A stretch of DNA of 64,000 nucleotides from Porphyra umbilicalis (Eukaryota; Rhodophyta; Bangiophyceae; Bangiales; Bangiaceae), in NCBI GenBank assembly GCA_002049455.2, contig KV919008.1, forward strand, positions 1 to 64,000. Reading direction: 5' to 3'. Below, one piece after another: positions 55,331 through 64,000 of this stretch; position 1 is the stretch's first letter, and each line of letters begins with the position of its first letter. Made by a program: the position numbers and the translations under genes. The notes under the pieces are model-generated. The model did no database searches and was not told the DNA's origin. It saw nothing but the letters and a program-made list of their open reading frames with translations.

Positions 55331-55377
55331 AACTTGGGGGAGACGTTGTTGGGTGTGCTCTTATAATCACACCTCTG

Positions 55378-56349
55378 TCTTTCTTCCCAGTAGTCTTGAA
55401 ATCACCTCACGGCAGCAGATCGCAAGTCGAGCCAGGGAAACCTAAGTACTGTCAGCGACTGTCAACAAATGGCAATTGATCTAACCGAATAATGACTGTT
55501 TGTCTCTCGCTTAAAAGATGCCCATCCTTTCGAAAACCTCGACCTTGACGTTTCTGGCGCGTAGGGCGATGATGGCCTGTCACCGGTGCGCAGCGAGGTC
55601 GAGTATGGCATAGTGATGTCGTCGTTTCGGGTGAAAGTTTGCGAAGAAAGAAAATCCCGGGATGCCGTTCCGACCATTCACTGGCAGATGTTCTCGACTG
55701 GAGACGACAAGAGATTGATTGCTGCTGCCGTCCACACCCGTGTGCACCGGTGTGGCGGTCATAAAAAAAACGGAGCGGTCTCTTGTTTATCTATCACGAC
55801 AGCAGTTCAGCAACTATGGCGTCTGGAGTACTACGCCAGAGGCGTTGTACTCGTGGCCTCGGGCGCTGGTGCTCGGAAGCCGGGTGGTCGGTGGTGTGTC
55901 GCCTTTGTGGCGTGCTACTGCGGCGTGTGAGCGCCTGCGGCGCACGTGTCTGGGTGAGCTCGTCGGATTGTCCGGTGCTGACAGCGGGGCGTGTCAATCC
56001 AGATTGGGTAGTGTCATGCATTGGAGGGAATTATCTGCATCGTAGGTATTTGGCAGCGCGGGACCGGGCCAGCTAGTGGCCCCGGTCCCCGCGCAGCGGT
56101 TTCCGCCCTTTGAGGACGAAGGGCGACGACGGTGGGAGGCACCGTCGTCGCCGGCAAGTATACCGTGCCTGTTTGTCTTGGCGTTTCGGTCGGCCTGACT
56201 TCCTGGACCTCGAGTCCCATAGCGGGTGACGCACGAGCGGCTAGGACGGCCGGTACTTCCCTCCTCTCCGAGGTGATCGCGATTCATTGTACTACAGCGT
56301 CTACGTGCCAGGCACCCAGGTCAGGACGGTGTTCTTCCTCCTCTTCTTC
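55378..56349. other. Region without a recognised gene; left part of a hAT element expected here
   Basis: The hAT gene ends at about 56,350, so its left terminus should lie in this interval, but I could not identify it. An imperfect GC-rich palindrome is at 56,066-56,100. Confidence 0.4.
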
Positions 56350-58274
56350 CTACAACCCATCTTCGTCGTCACCAGCGCCACCGACGGCCTCCTCGTCGAC
56401 GCCCGCACCAATGTCACCCCCATCCTCCCCCATCCCAATGCACTCCTCGCCACCCTGGGGACAAAAAAAAGAAGCACGCAGCTTCAGCTCGGTGAGAGAA
56501 CACGAAAACAGAGTGACTGGGTCCGGGCGCCGAAGTTGTGCTGCATCGAAATCAATGCGAGTGAGTTGGTCCACGAGGTCTGGGGACAGACGGTTCGGCC
56601 TGGGGGTAAGCACTTGGTGGAGGCGCTTAAACGCCCGTTCCCCGCCAGCCGCCGATGCAGGAAAACAAAACAAGCGCGGGCAGATGGGGTACCACAGCGT
56701 AAAGCGCTCGCCGTATGGACGCCACAATGCCAGCGGATGGAGCCGCGTCCAGGCCTCGGCGCGCGCGGGCTGGGCCGCAAAGGCCTGAAACTAGCTCAGC
56801 TCAGACTGCAGTCGTGCTGCCAGTGGCGCGTCACCGTCCGCCTGTGATGTGATGGCGGCATCCCGCAGGTCTGGAAGTGACTGCCTCTCCTCCCCCGCCC
56901 GTGCCGTCCACAGGAACCCCGCGACACGCCCCCGGGCGGGACCCCAAAACCCGTCCAAGTAAAATGCGAGCGCCACCATCGGGTCCGAGAATGAGGCTGC
57001 TCTGCAACCCCACCCGCGCCGCAAGAGGGAGCTCGAGGAAGAATGTCTCCAATGTGGATCGTAATGTGGCGAAGAGGCCCGCATAGAATGAGAGAGGTGC
57101 CGCATCGGCCTCGAGCAAGGCCACTGCTGCCGCCAGAACCTTGAGAAAGGGCGTGGATTGGTGAATAGAGTCCCGACTGGTTGGCTTGAGAGCAGCTGTC
57201 ACACTGTCGGGGACAGGAACCGGGTTGTCTGAGTGGGCATTCGACAGCAGGGTGTGCCGCAGTGCGGGAAGAATTTCTTGAACCGCCGATATGGTAACGG
57301 CCTCGCCAGCCCACCGTGTCCAAACGTACGACTTGAGGCACTGAATACGTTTCCCTGGGTTCGACATGACAGCCACCGTCGACGCGCGCAGAGCACGTGC
57401 CCGACCACACCCCATAAAAATATTGGTTGCGCTCAGCGCGTGGCGCAGAGCCGTAGAGAATGGATTGAGCCGCGCCGCGTCTTGAGCGACCAGGTTCCCA
57501 GCGTGTGCGGCACAGCCGTACCCAAAAATAAATGTGCTGTCAGCCACCCCATCGCGGCGCATGCGAACCATTGCGCTGGGAGAGTCGGACAACACTGCAG
57601 AAATCCACTCCTCGCAGAGCCGCCGCCAGCGCGGGGCCTGACCGGCGGCACCAACCCCGGCGCTGCTCCCCATACGTGCCGCTGAAATGATTGCCTGGTG
57701 CGGGGAGGCCTTGAAGGCGCTGAGGAGATTTTCCTCCGTCGGGGTCTCTGCGCCCAGACGTCTGGTGGCATGCAGCAATGCCAGTGGGGTGTTGACCACA
57801 AAGTTTTAAACACCTTGACGGTTGACCGTTGCCCCGTCCATGGACACGGCGGCTGACGCCGCCGACTGGAGATGGGCCACCGTCCGCTCGTCCGACTTGG
57901 CCGCCACGAGAGGCACATACGTTGACGCCAGCACACGGCGGTCGCCTGGACCTGTAAACCGCCCGCTCGAAACAGCTCCCAGCGCCGCCGCCCACGTCGG
58001 CGTGTTGAAAAAGCCAAGGGGTAGGCATGACTCACACATCGCCTCGGTCCAGAGAAGTCGCCAATGGTGGAGCCCAGCCGTCGTCACAGGTCCTGGTCCA
58101 CAAGTTGGTGCGTCGGGGGCGGGGCGCAGGTCAGCCATCATAGATGGGAAGTCACGCCGAGCGTGTTTACAATGAGCTAGATCATCCCGCGCTCTCGTCT
58201 TGTTGATCTTGATTCTCCACGAGCACCCCCGCCCCCGACACGACATCTTGCCAGGCGCACTGTCAAGGTCGACA
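56350..58274 (-). pseudogene. hAT transposase gene, main part (5' coding end displaced to 63,115-63,186)
   Basis: The minus strand reads KMSCRGRGCSWRIKINKTRA, a BED-like region, then SAASAAVSMDGATVNRQGV (DUF659-type), VVNTPLALLH, STFIFGYGCAAHAGNLVAQD, YVWTRWAGEAVTIS, DPMVALAFYLDGFWGPARGR and the hAT dimerisation motif FCFPASAAGGERAFKRLHQV followed by LTPRPNRLSPDLVDQLTRID. Breaks: TAA at about 57,806, one frame change near 57,000 and TAG at about 56,790. The first codons are at 63,115-63,186, separated by the pogo-like element inserted at a TA dinucleotide inside the coding sequence. So the gene was still open at its 5' end when that insertion occurred. Confidence 0.8.
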
Positions 58275-58939
58275 TATTGTCCCTGACGCGATTCTGGATC
58301 AACGACGCTCAAAGTGTATCACCAGAATCGTCGATTCCAGCTTGTTTGCCCATTGCTTTTTCTCCCCACGAACGCCGTTTCCTAGATTTATAGCCGAACA
58401 GGGAATAAAAGTACTGCAGGAAGCTCTACGGAAGACGCTTCTTTTGGTGCCAGTTGCGCTCGTAGGCTCGAAAAAAAGGGCAGTGATCGATGGGTTGAGC
58501 GCACAAAGCGCTTCTCAGCGTCGAAGTGCCCGACACATTACGGATCAAGTCGATCGATCGGGATCGACGTCGCACCAGGTGGTGGCAGTCTGCGAGCGCG
58601 CGCGCTTTCTCTCCCAAGCCTGCACTCCGAAGGCCACCAGATGCCCGCGCAAACATTGCTCTAACCCCTCCCCCCCGAGCTCCCCCTGGGACAGACGCCT
58701 CGTCGCACACGGGCGCCCACCTAGCCACCGATTCGACCACCTCACCCAACTTAAAAGGTGCGACTGTTGCTCGCAGGCGGCAACACACCGCCGCTCACCG
58801 CCCACCACAAACCCTCATCACTTCACTACCTGCCTTCCCCCTCCGACCAGCTACCCCCCTCCCCCAAATCACGTGCCCCCCGCCTGCCAATCCCACCTCA
58901 GTATCTTTCTCCCACGCTCCGCCAAGACAGGCGGGCGCC

Positions 58940-60627
58940 ATGTCGTCAGCTACCCGGAGCAGCACCAAGGCAGTCCGCGCCGCTGGCTTGGCGCAGTCGG
59001 TGCGACTATCGTCGGCGACCTCCTCGCATCGGGCTGCCCTGGCCATCGTCAATCCCGGTCGGCCCGCGAAGGCGCGTGTTTCCTGCGGCAGCCTGGCGCG
59101 AGCGCTGAAACCAGATGCCCCCGCCGGAACTCGCAATCTCAGTGCTGCCCACGAGGTGCTTATCGTGGACGCCATCATGGAATTCCAGAAAAACGGCTTT
59201 AACATCACCAAGGCGCACTTGATCGAGGCGGTGGCTGACATCATCAAGGATCTACCGGCCGAAAAGCAGGTCAAATGGAGAGATGGGCGGCCGTCCGAGC
59301 ACTGGGTGCGCCTGTTCTGCCGTCGGCACAGCATGCGCCTCAGGAGGGAGAACATGCTCGAGTCAGTGCGCGCCCGCGCGATGACCATGGAGAACTTTGC
59401 AGCGCACTTCTCGATAATGGCACATCTCATGGAAGAGCACAACATCACCCCAGACCGGCTCAGCAACTGGATGAGACGGGCTTTTCATTTGGGAGGCTCA
59501 ACACCTCCGGCGAGAAGGGGATATCGGACCCCGCGGTGGGGCAGTCCGTCACGCACAGCGTCTACGTAGGCGGGGACGCCGAACACATCACGTTGGCGGC
59601 GTCTGTCTCGGCGGATGGGCGCGCTCTGGCGCCTGTGGTGGTGCTTCCCGGGGTGGAAGCAAAGTACCGGACGCTGGTGGACGGGGTCACTCAAACGCCG
59701 GCCGATTTCTTGCCCCATGACACCCTCGTGTGCTACCACAACCCCGCCGGCGTCAACGGCCCCATCAAAGAGACGTGGAAGGCCAGCTACTTGGACCAAA
59801 CCAAGGACTTAAGGGTGACAGGCAAGACGATGGTCATCTTCGACGGGTACGCGAGCCACCTGTCCATCCGCGTGCTGCGTATGTTTCGTGAAAACAACAC
59901 CATCGTCGACGCGCTTCCATCCCACACTTCCCACGTGACGCAGCCATTGGATGTCGCCGTGTTTGGGCCGATGAAGGCGCACGCGCGGCAGCGCCTCAGC
60001 GTCTTCGCCAACAGCCCGACCAACTTCCGCGCCAAGCTCAGCGTGTACGTGGCGCGCGAAATCATTACGCAGGCCTACCTCTTGTCTACCACCCCTTGCA
60101 ACATCAAAGCCGGGTTCAGGCGCACAGGCATCCACCCCCTCAACCCCAACGTCTTCTCCGACGCCTCGACTGAGATGAGCCGCACTTACCAAGCGGACAG
60201 CACCCTACACGAGGCGTGGTCGGACGTGACGTTGCGGTTCTTCAAGGAGGGCGAGTCGCTGGCTGCCAGTGTCAAGGTGCTGAGGAGCGGCAAGGTGGAA
60301 ACGGGGGCCGGCTGCCACGTCACTAATGCGGCGGTCATTGCCGTGCTGGAACAGCGCGCCGCCGCAAAGAAAGAAGAAGAAGAGCGCAAGACGCAGGTGG
60401 CGAAGGCACGTGAGGCGGACAAGGAGGCGCGGGGGTCGGCGCGGGCTGAGAGAGCGGCTGAGACAGCGGCTCGTGTTTCCGCCCGCCTCGCGGCGGGGGA
60501 GGCGGCAGAGGAGCGCAACCTGCGGTCGCTTGCGGAGGCGCGCCAGAGGCGACAAGCTAAAGCTCGGCCCTTGGCTGCCCGTCGGGCGGCGGCGAAGGCA
60601 CGGGACAATGGGAGCCCGTCAGGGTAA
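58940..60627 (+). pseudogene. Pogo/CENP-B-type DDE_1 transposase, one frameshift
   Basis: Begins MSSATRSSTKAVRAAG. The DNA-binding part follows: RNLSAAHEVLIVDAIMEFQK, NGFNITKAHLIEAVADI, GRPSEHWVRLFCRRH and LRRENMLESVRARAMTMENF. At 59,478-59,484 the frame changes; one missing G in AACTGGATGAG would restore the family sequence N-W-DETGF. The catalytic domain then runs open for 380 codons: LDETGFSFGRLN, VTHSVYVGGDAEHITLAASV, GPIKETWKASYL, VIFDGYASHLSIRVLRMF and HVTQPLDVAVFGPMKAHARQ, with all three catalytic Asp. The C-terminus is a long charged coiled-coil-like tail (AAAKKEEEERKTQVAKAREA). Apart from this one base the gene looks intact. Confidence 0.88.
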
Positions 60628-60689
60628 ATAGATAGGTCACCAGTTCTTTTCTTCCTCTTCTGTTGCACACGAAGTATCCATTTATTCAG

Positions 60690-61380
60690 CAACCCTATGG
60701 CGAAACCATTACCGTACTTGTATGTTACGTTTTGTAAGCAACGGCTTAACGTTCATATGGATCAGGCGTCACCAAGGGTATCAGTTTTGGTGACGAGTAC
60801 GGTACTCGGCTCGGATCCAGCCACTGAGTATTGGCTGACAGTGCGACTGACTTTCAGACGTCCGAGTGTGAGTATCTCCCGACCCTGACCGAGCGGGTAT
60901 CAAGGGTACAAACCCTTGAAATTCTGGGCTGTCGGTATCTTTGTTTGTTCTCCGCGCGGGTGCGCGTATACTTTGTTGCTGGAATTACAATTCGGATCGT
61001 GGAGTTACCTTGTGTTTTCGGGACGAATTTAGTTGTCAGACGGCTCACGTGGTCACGGCGCCACACTGCAGGATGCTGTCAAGGGTATCGGCTTCGCCAG
61101 ACTTGAGAATATGGGTAGTACTCATGGATACCCTTGGTGATCCGATGTCGCGAGTATCTGGGGATGTCCCATTCGCCGAGTATGCTTATGAGAGGCGCGT
61201 CGAAATATCCCGCGGGTACGAGTATATACCCGAAAAATATACTTGGGCGATATCTTTGCCGAAATACTCTTGGTGGGGCCTGATATGGATCAATAATGTG
61301 CCCACGTTCATTGTATTTGTGGTTTCTCCCATGTATTTAACATTAGTTACCCTATTGCATTGCACCCGTTTATCTGAATG
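60690..61380. other. Motif-rich segment with recurring GGTATC/GAGTATC
   Basis: More than a dozen occurrences of GGGTATC, GAGTATC, GGGTAC or their complements at irregular spacing, GC content lower than the rest of the element. No ORF is supported. It may be a separate element inserted in the pogo-like transposon, but no boundaries were found. Confidence 0.4.
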
Positions 61381-61744
61381 TAGGCGTCACCCCCCCACCG
61401 CCCCAAGTTGCCCGCGGCGACCGCGAGCACCGACATCCGGGCCGACGCCCCACCTCTCGGCTCTCTTTGCCGGCTCAGACACCCGCACCAGCGTGGGGCG
61501 TCACTGACACCGGAACGCGAAGTGCACCTGCGTGCCGGAAAAACCCCCCGCAGAAATATACACAATAAGTACCACGTACGCGGCAGCGTCGGCACATTGT
61601 GCGGCACTAGCCATTGTCTCTCAGCCGACAGGCAAAACGACAGTCCCGCGAGCTGCACCCTCCCGCGTTAACCTTCGCTCCCGCTCGGACCTTCCCACTT
61701 GCCCAGCCTCATCACTTGCCAAGCGGGGGCTCAACATGAAGTGT

Positions 61745-62640
61745 GTACTTGCCGCCCGCCGCCCCCCACTTGCCGCCCGTCGCCGCCCGCCCACTTGCCG
61801 CCCGTCGTCCCCCACTTGTCGCCCCCCGCCGCCCAATTGCCGCCCATCGCCGCGGCCTCGCGCGCCCGTCGCCGCCCACTTTCCGCCCGTCGCCGCCCAC
61901 TTGCCGCTTGTCGTTCCCCACTTGCCGCCCGCCGCCGCCCAATTGCCGCCCGTCGCCGTGGCCTCGCACGCCCGTCGCCGCCTACTTGCCGCCCGTCGCC
62001 ACCCACGTGCCGCCCGTCGCCCCCCACTTGCCGCCCGTTGCCCCCCACTTGCCGCCCGTCGACGCGGCCTCGCGCGCCCGTCGCCGCCCTTTTGACGCCC
62101 GTCGCCGTCCAATTGCCGGCCGTCGCTGCGGCCTCGCGCGCCCGTCGCCGCCCACTTGCCGCCCGTCGCCGCCCACTTGTCGCCCGTCGCCGTCCTTTTC
62201 CCGCCCGTCGCCGCGGCCTCGCGCGCCCGTCGCCGCCCACTTGTCGCCCGTCGCCGCCCACTTGCCGTCCGTCGCCCCCCACTTGCCGCCCGTCGCCCCC
62301 AACTTGCCGCCCGTCACTGCCCACTTGCCGCCCGTCGCCCCCCAATTGCCGCCCGTCGCCGCCCACTTGCCGCCCTTCGCCGCGGCCTCGCGCGCCCGTC
62401 GCCGCCCACGTGCCGCCCGTCCTCACTCACATGCCGCCCGTCGCCGCGTTCGCGCCCGCCCGTCGCTGCCTACTTGCCGCCCGTCGCCGCCCACTTGCCG
62501 CCCGTCGCCGCGTCTGCGCCCGCCCGTCGCCGCCCACTTGCCGCCCGTCGCCACCCACTTGCCTCCCGTCGCCGCGGCCGCGCCCGCCCGTCGCAACCGC
62601 CTCGCGCCCCCGTCGCCACCGCCTCGCCCCCCTTTCGAAA
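61745..62640. repeat. C-rich tandem repeat inside the pogo-like element
   Basis: Dozens of degenerate units of 15-21 bp built on CCCACTTGCCGCCCGTCGCC, with periodic GCGGCCTCGCGCGCCCGTCG blocks. A shorter relative is in the non-autonomous copy at 7080-7400. The open frames across it are composition effects. Confidence 0.85.
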
Positions 62641-63114
62641 TGTTAGAAGGACGTCTAGGAGGGGGCGGAGGGGAAGAAGGAGGAGGAGAGCCGCGCGGGA
62701 GGAAGGAGCGTAAGGAAGGGAGGGGGTGTGGGCGGGCGATGGCATTTGGCGAGGAACAGCAGCAACTCAGTGAGAAGGGCGCGGCTTCCGCGTGATCGAC
62801 CGTCGATGCAGAGGACTCGATCGGACTGCTCAGAACCATGATCGCCATCAGTTATCAAGTAGCCCATGTCATCAATCCAATTTTGAGTGATCCATCTTCG
62901 CGTCGCTGGAGTAACAAAACGACGTCAGTGAAACACAACTTCGCCCTACAGAGAGGGCAAGAAAAACAGAGAAAAAGGCGGCAATTGCCGTAGGCAAAAG
63001 AATGCTCTTCTCACGGCCTTCTCAGATCTGTCTTCAGATCTCTTCTCTGACACCATCCCACGACGCAATGCTCCATAGCGAGAAAAGTGATCCAAGCACG
63101 CGTCAGGGACAATA

Positions 63115-63186
63115 CAGCCAGGCACCTGTCTGCGCGTCAGGGGAAGGCGTGTGGCTGGCCGCCGGCTGCGCCGCCGGTCCATCCAT
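63115..63186 (-). pseudogene. Displaced first exon-like piece (N-terminal codons) of the hAT transposase gene
   Basis: ATG at 63,186 opens MDGPAAQPAASHTPSPDAQT then GAWLY. With the pogo-like element and one TA copy taken away, the reading frame passes directly into VDLDSAPGKMSCRG at 58,274, in the same frame and without a stop. This is the empty-site reading of the insertion. Confidence 0.75.
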
Positions 63187-63847
63187 AATGGGTCCGACGC
63201 GGCGCCACCAAGGTGCCTAGCCGCTGCGGGTGAGCTGGGGATTAGGCTTAGAAAAATGGGGGTGGGGACTCGAGGAGTATCAATAAAAGAAACAAGAGGC
63301 AGGGGAAAGGGTAGGGAGCTGAGGTAGCGTGCTCGGAATGCAAGTCAAGATCGATTGATGATGATGGGTAGAGGTTAGGACGTGACGTGCACGTCCCGGC
63401 GAAGGGGAACGCCGGGAGATCCTGGCGCTTCGTACCGGGCGCAAGCTCCACAGACCCGCTGCGATAGCCAATCAAATGGAGGACAGTGACACCACGTGGC
63501 GGGTCGCGAGAGGAAAGGGAAAGGAAATCCTTTTTTTCGGAAAACGGCCCTCACGACCCCTGGGCGCGCAAGAAGAAAATGAACGACATTTGTGGCCGTT
63601 GGTCAACTTGGCACCCCCAGTTAAGACCGCCCGACAGGCGTCTTCTGGGTTTTCAACCCATCCTTGGTATCTGATTGGGTGAACGGCATTTCGGAGAGAA
63701 TGTTCAATCAAAGAGATGCCTTTAGGAGTTCATTCCTGCCAGAAGATGTGGCACCCGGTCAGGTGCGCTCGTCAGGTACCTGGCTGGTCGCCTTTCTAGC
63801 TTTGCGCTCGAGATGGCTTTTTCCTAGAGCAGTGTTTTCAACCGAGC
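63187..63847. other. Region without a recognised gene
   Basis: The right terminus of the hAT element should lie here but was not identified. CACCCCCAGTTAAG at 63,614-63,627 resembles the CACGCCCAGTTAAG terminus, without a visible partner inside the window. Confidence 0.35.
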
Positions 63848-64000
63848 ATGAGGACGACGGCTGCATCCAGCTCCTCCTCTTCCAAAAAGTCCCCCTCCCC
63901 GTCTGTGGGGACACCCTCACCCACCGCCGCGGTTCCCCCCACGCCCTCGACACTAGCTGATGTGCCCGCTGCAGCTGCTGTGGCGCCCACCGCTACCACG
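63848..64000 (+). CDS. Possible gene start, Ser/Pro/Ala-rich, runs off the window
   Basis: ATG at 63,848 opens a frame of 51 codons to the window end: MRTTAASSSSSSKKSPSPSV, then a Pro/Thr/Ala-rich stretch ending VAPTATT. The length is too small to judge, and no family can be named. Confidence 0.25.
   Translation, partial: MRTTAASSSSSSKKSPSPSVGTPSPTAAVPPTPSTLADVPAAAAVAPTATT

Larger units (their letters stand above)
46782..55360. mobile_element. PIF/Harbinger DNA transposon, 8.6 kb, nearly complete
   Basis: Terminal inverted repeats of about 30 bp start GAGCACACCCAACAACGTCT and continue YCCCCAAGTYC. The flanks are TTA on both sides (46,779-46,781 and 55,361-55,363), the TWA target typical of Harbinger. 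A degenerate copy of the terminus (ACTTGGGGGTCGACGTTGC) lies just inside the right end near 55,147. The element has the two genes expected of the superfamily: a DDE transposase on the plus strand and a Myb-like DNA-binding protein on the minus strand, converging at about 49.6-50.0 kb. Each gene carries a premature stop and one frame change, so this copy is probably just inactive. CCGCCGGC motifs are repeated throughout its right half. Confidence 0.9.
45828..55377. mobile_element. hAT-like AT-rich repeat, copy B, split by the Harbinger element
   Basis: The left end is CAGAGGTGGCAGGTGATTTT. The right end, after the Harbinger insertion, is TTATAATCACACCTCTG (55,361-55,377). Without the insertion the repeat is about 968 bp. 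The flanking 8-mers TCTGTCTC and TCTTTCTT agree at six positions and may be an aged hAT target duplication. It shares arms with copy A. The interior 46,000-46,540 has no ORF of note. Confidence 0.65.
58275..63114. mobile_element. Pogo-like DNA transposon with transposase gene, 4.8 kb
   Basis: Terminal inverted repeat TATTGTCCCTGACGCG, perfect over 16 bp, with TA as target duplication. It is inserted in the hAT transposase gene. It contains one transposase gene (58,940-60,627) and a long C-rich tandem repeat (61,740-62,640). The interval 60,700-61,380 has a different look, with many GGTATC / GATACC-like motifs, and may be a further insertion. Two short relatives occur at 6383-7924 and 38,095-40,165. 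With a single frame change in its gene, this is the youngest and most complete member in the window. Confidence 0.9.

Noticed and set aside
61745-62640. Overlapping open frames of 230-350 codons in both strands
   Set aside because: They are produced by the degenerate CTTGCCGCCCGTCGCC tandem repeat; no unique sequence.
1-64000. Retroelement, Polinton or endogenous virus genes
   Set aside because: I looked for reverse transcriptase, integrase, capsid and envelope-like motifs in the translated frames on both strands and recognised none.

Overview
The window looks like nuclear DNA of a GC-rich eukaryotic alga. A bangiophyte red alga of the Porphyra/Pyropia type is my best guess. The grounds are extremely GC-rich host genes with Ala/Gly/Pro-rich proteins and no clear introns, a glucuronokinase fused to a nucleotidyltransferase, and a dense load of plant-type DNA transposons. 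This is inference from gene content and composition, not from a marker gene.

Composition alternates. Two very GC-rich islands carry host genes. Island 1 (1-5.1 kb) holds the end of a FUSC/ALMT-like membrane transporter (+), an F-box/LRR-like protein (-) and an unrecognised minus-strand coding region. Island 2 (18.7-28.6 kb) holds tRNA-Ala(AGC) with a short intron, a TruD/Pus7 pseudouridine synthase (+), a bifunctional nucleotidyltransferase-glucuronokinase (-, convergent with TruD) and an unrecognised protein with an N-terminal hydrophobic segment (-). A near-identical segment of about 590 bp lies upstream of the last gene of each island. In four host genes the reading frame changes at long G or C runs. 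I read these as homopolymer-length errors in the assembly, not as broken genes.

The rest (5.5-18.7 kb, 29.4-47 kb, 55-64 kb) has lower GC and is a graveyard of cut-and-paste DNA transposons. Several are delimited here to the base by terminal inverted repeats (TIRs) and target-site duplications (TSDs). (a) An EnSpm/CACTA-like element, 12,327-17,732, has a decayed Tnp2 gene, TSD CTG and two insertions inside it. (b) A pogo-like family with TIR TATTGTCCCTGACGCG has three members: a near-complete one at 58,275-63,114 and short ones at 6,383-7,924 and 38,095-40,165. (c) A PIF/Harbinger element of 8.6 kb, 46,782-55,360, has TSD TTA, a transposase and a divergent-strand Myb-like partner, and sits inside another repeat whose empty copy is also in the window. 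(d) A hAT transposase gene has its 5' coding end split by the large pogo-like element. (e) A small family with TIR CACGCCCAGTTAAG and 4-bp TSDs has two copies. (f) There are a hAT-like miniature element with 8-bp TSD, two TA-flanked MITEs, and two decayed Tigger/CENP-B-type transposase genes.

No reverse transcriptase, integrase, capsid or other virus-like gene was recognised, and no CRISPR array or bacterial operon is present. The host genes do not form a pathway, apart from the glucuronokinase fusion, which could carry out two successive steps of UDP-glucuronate salvage in one polypeptide. The stacked insertions allow a relative order of events to be read directly from the sequence.
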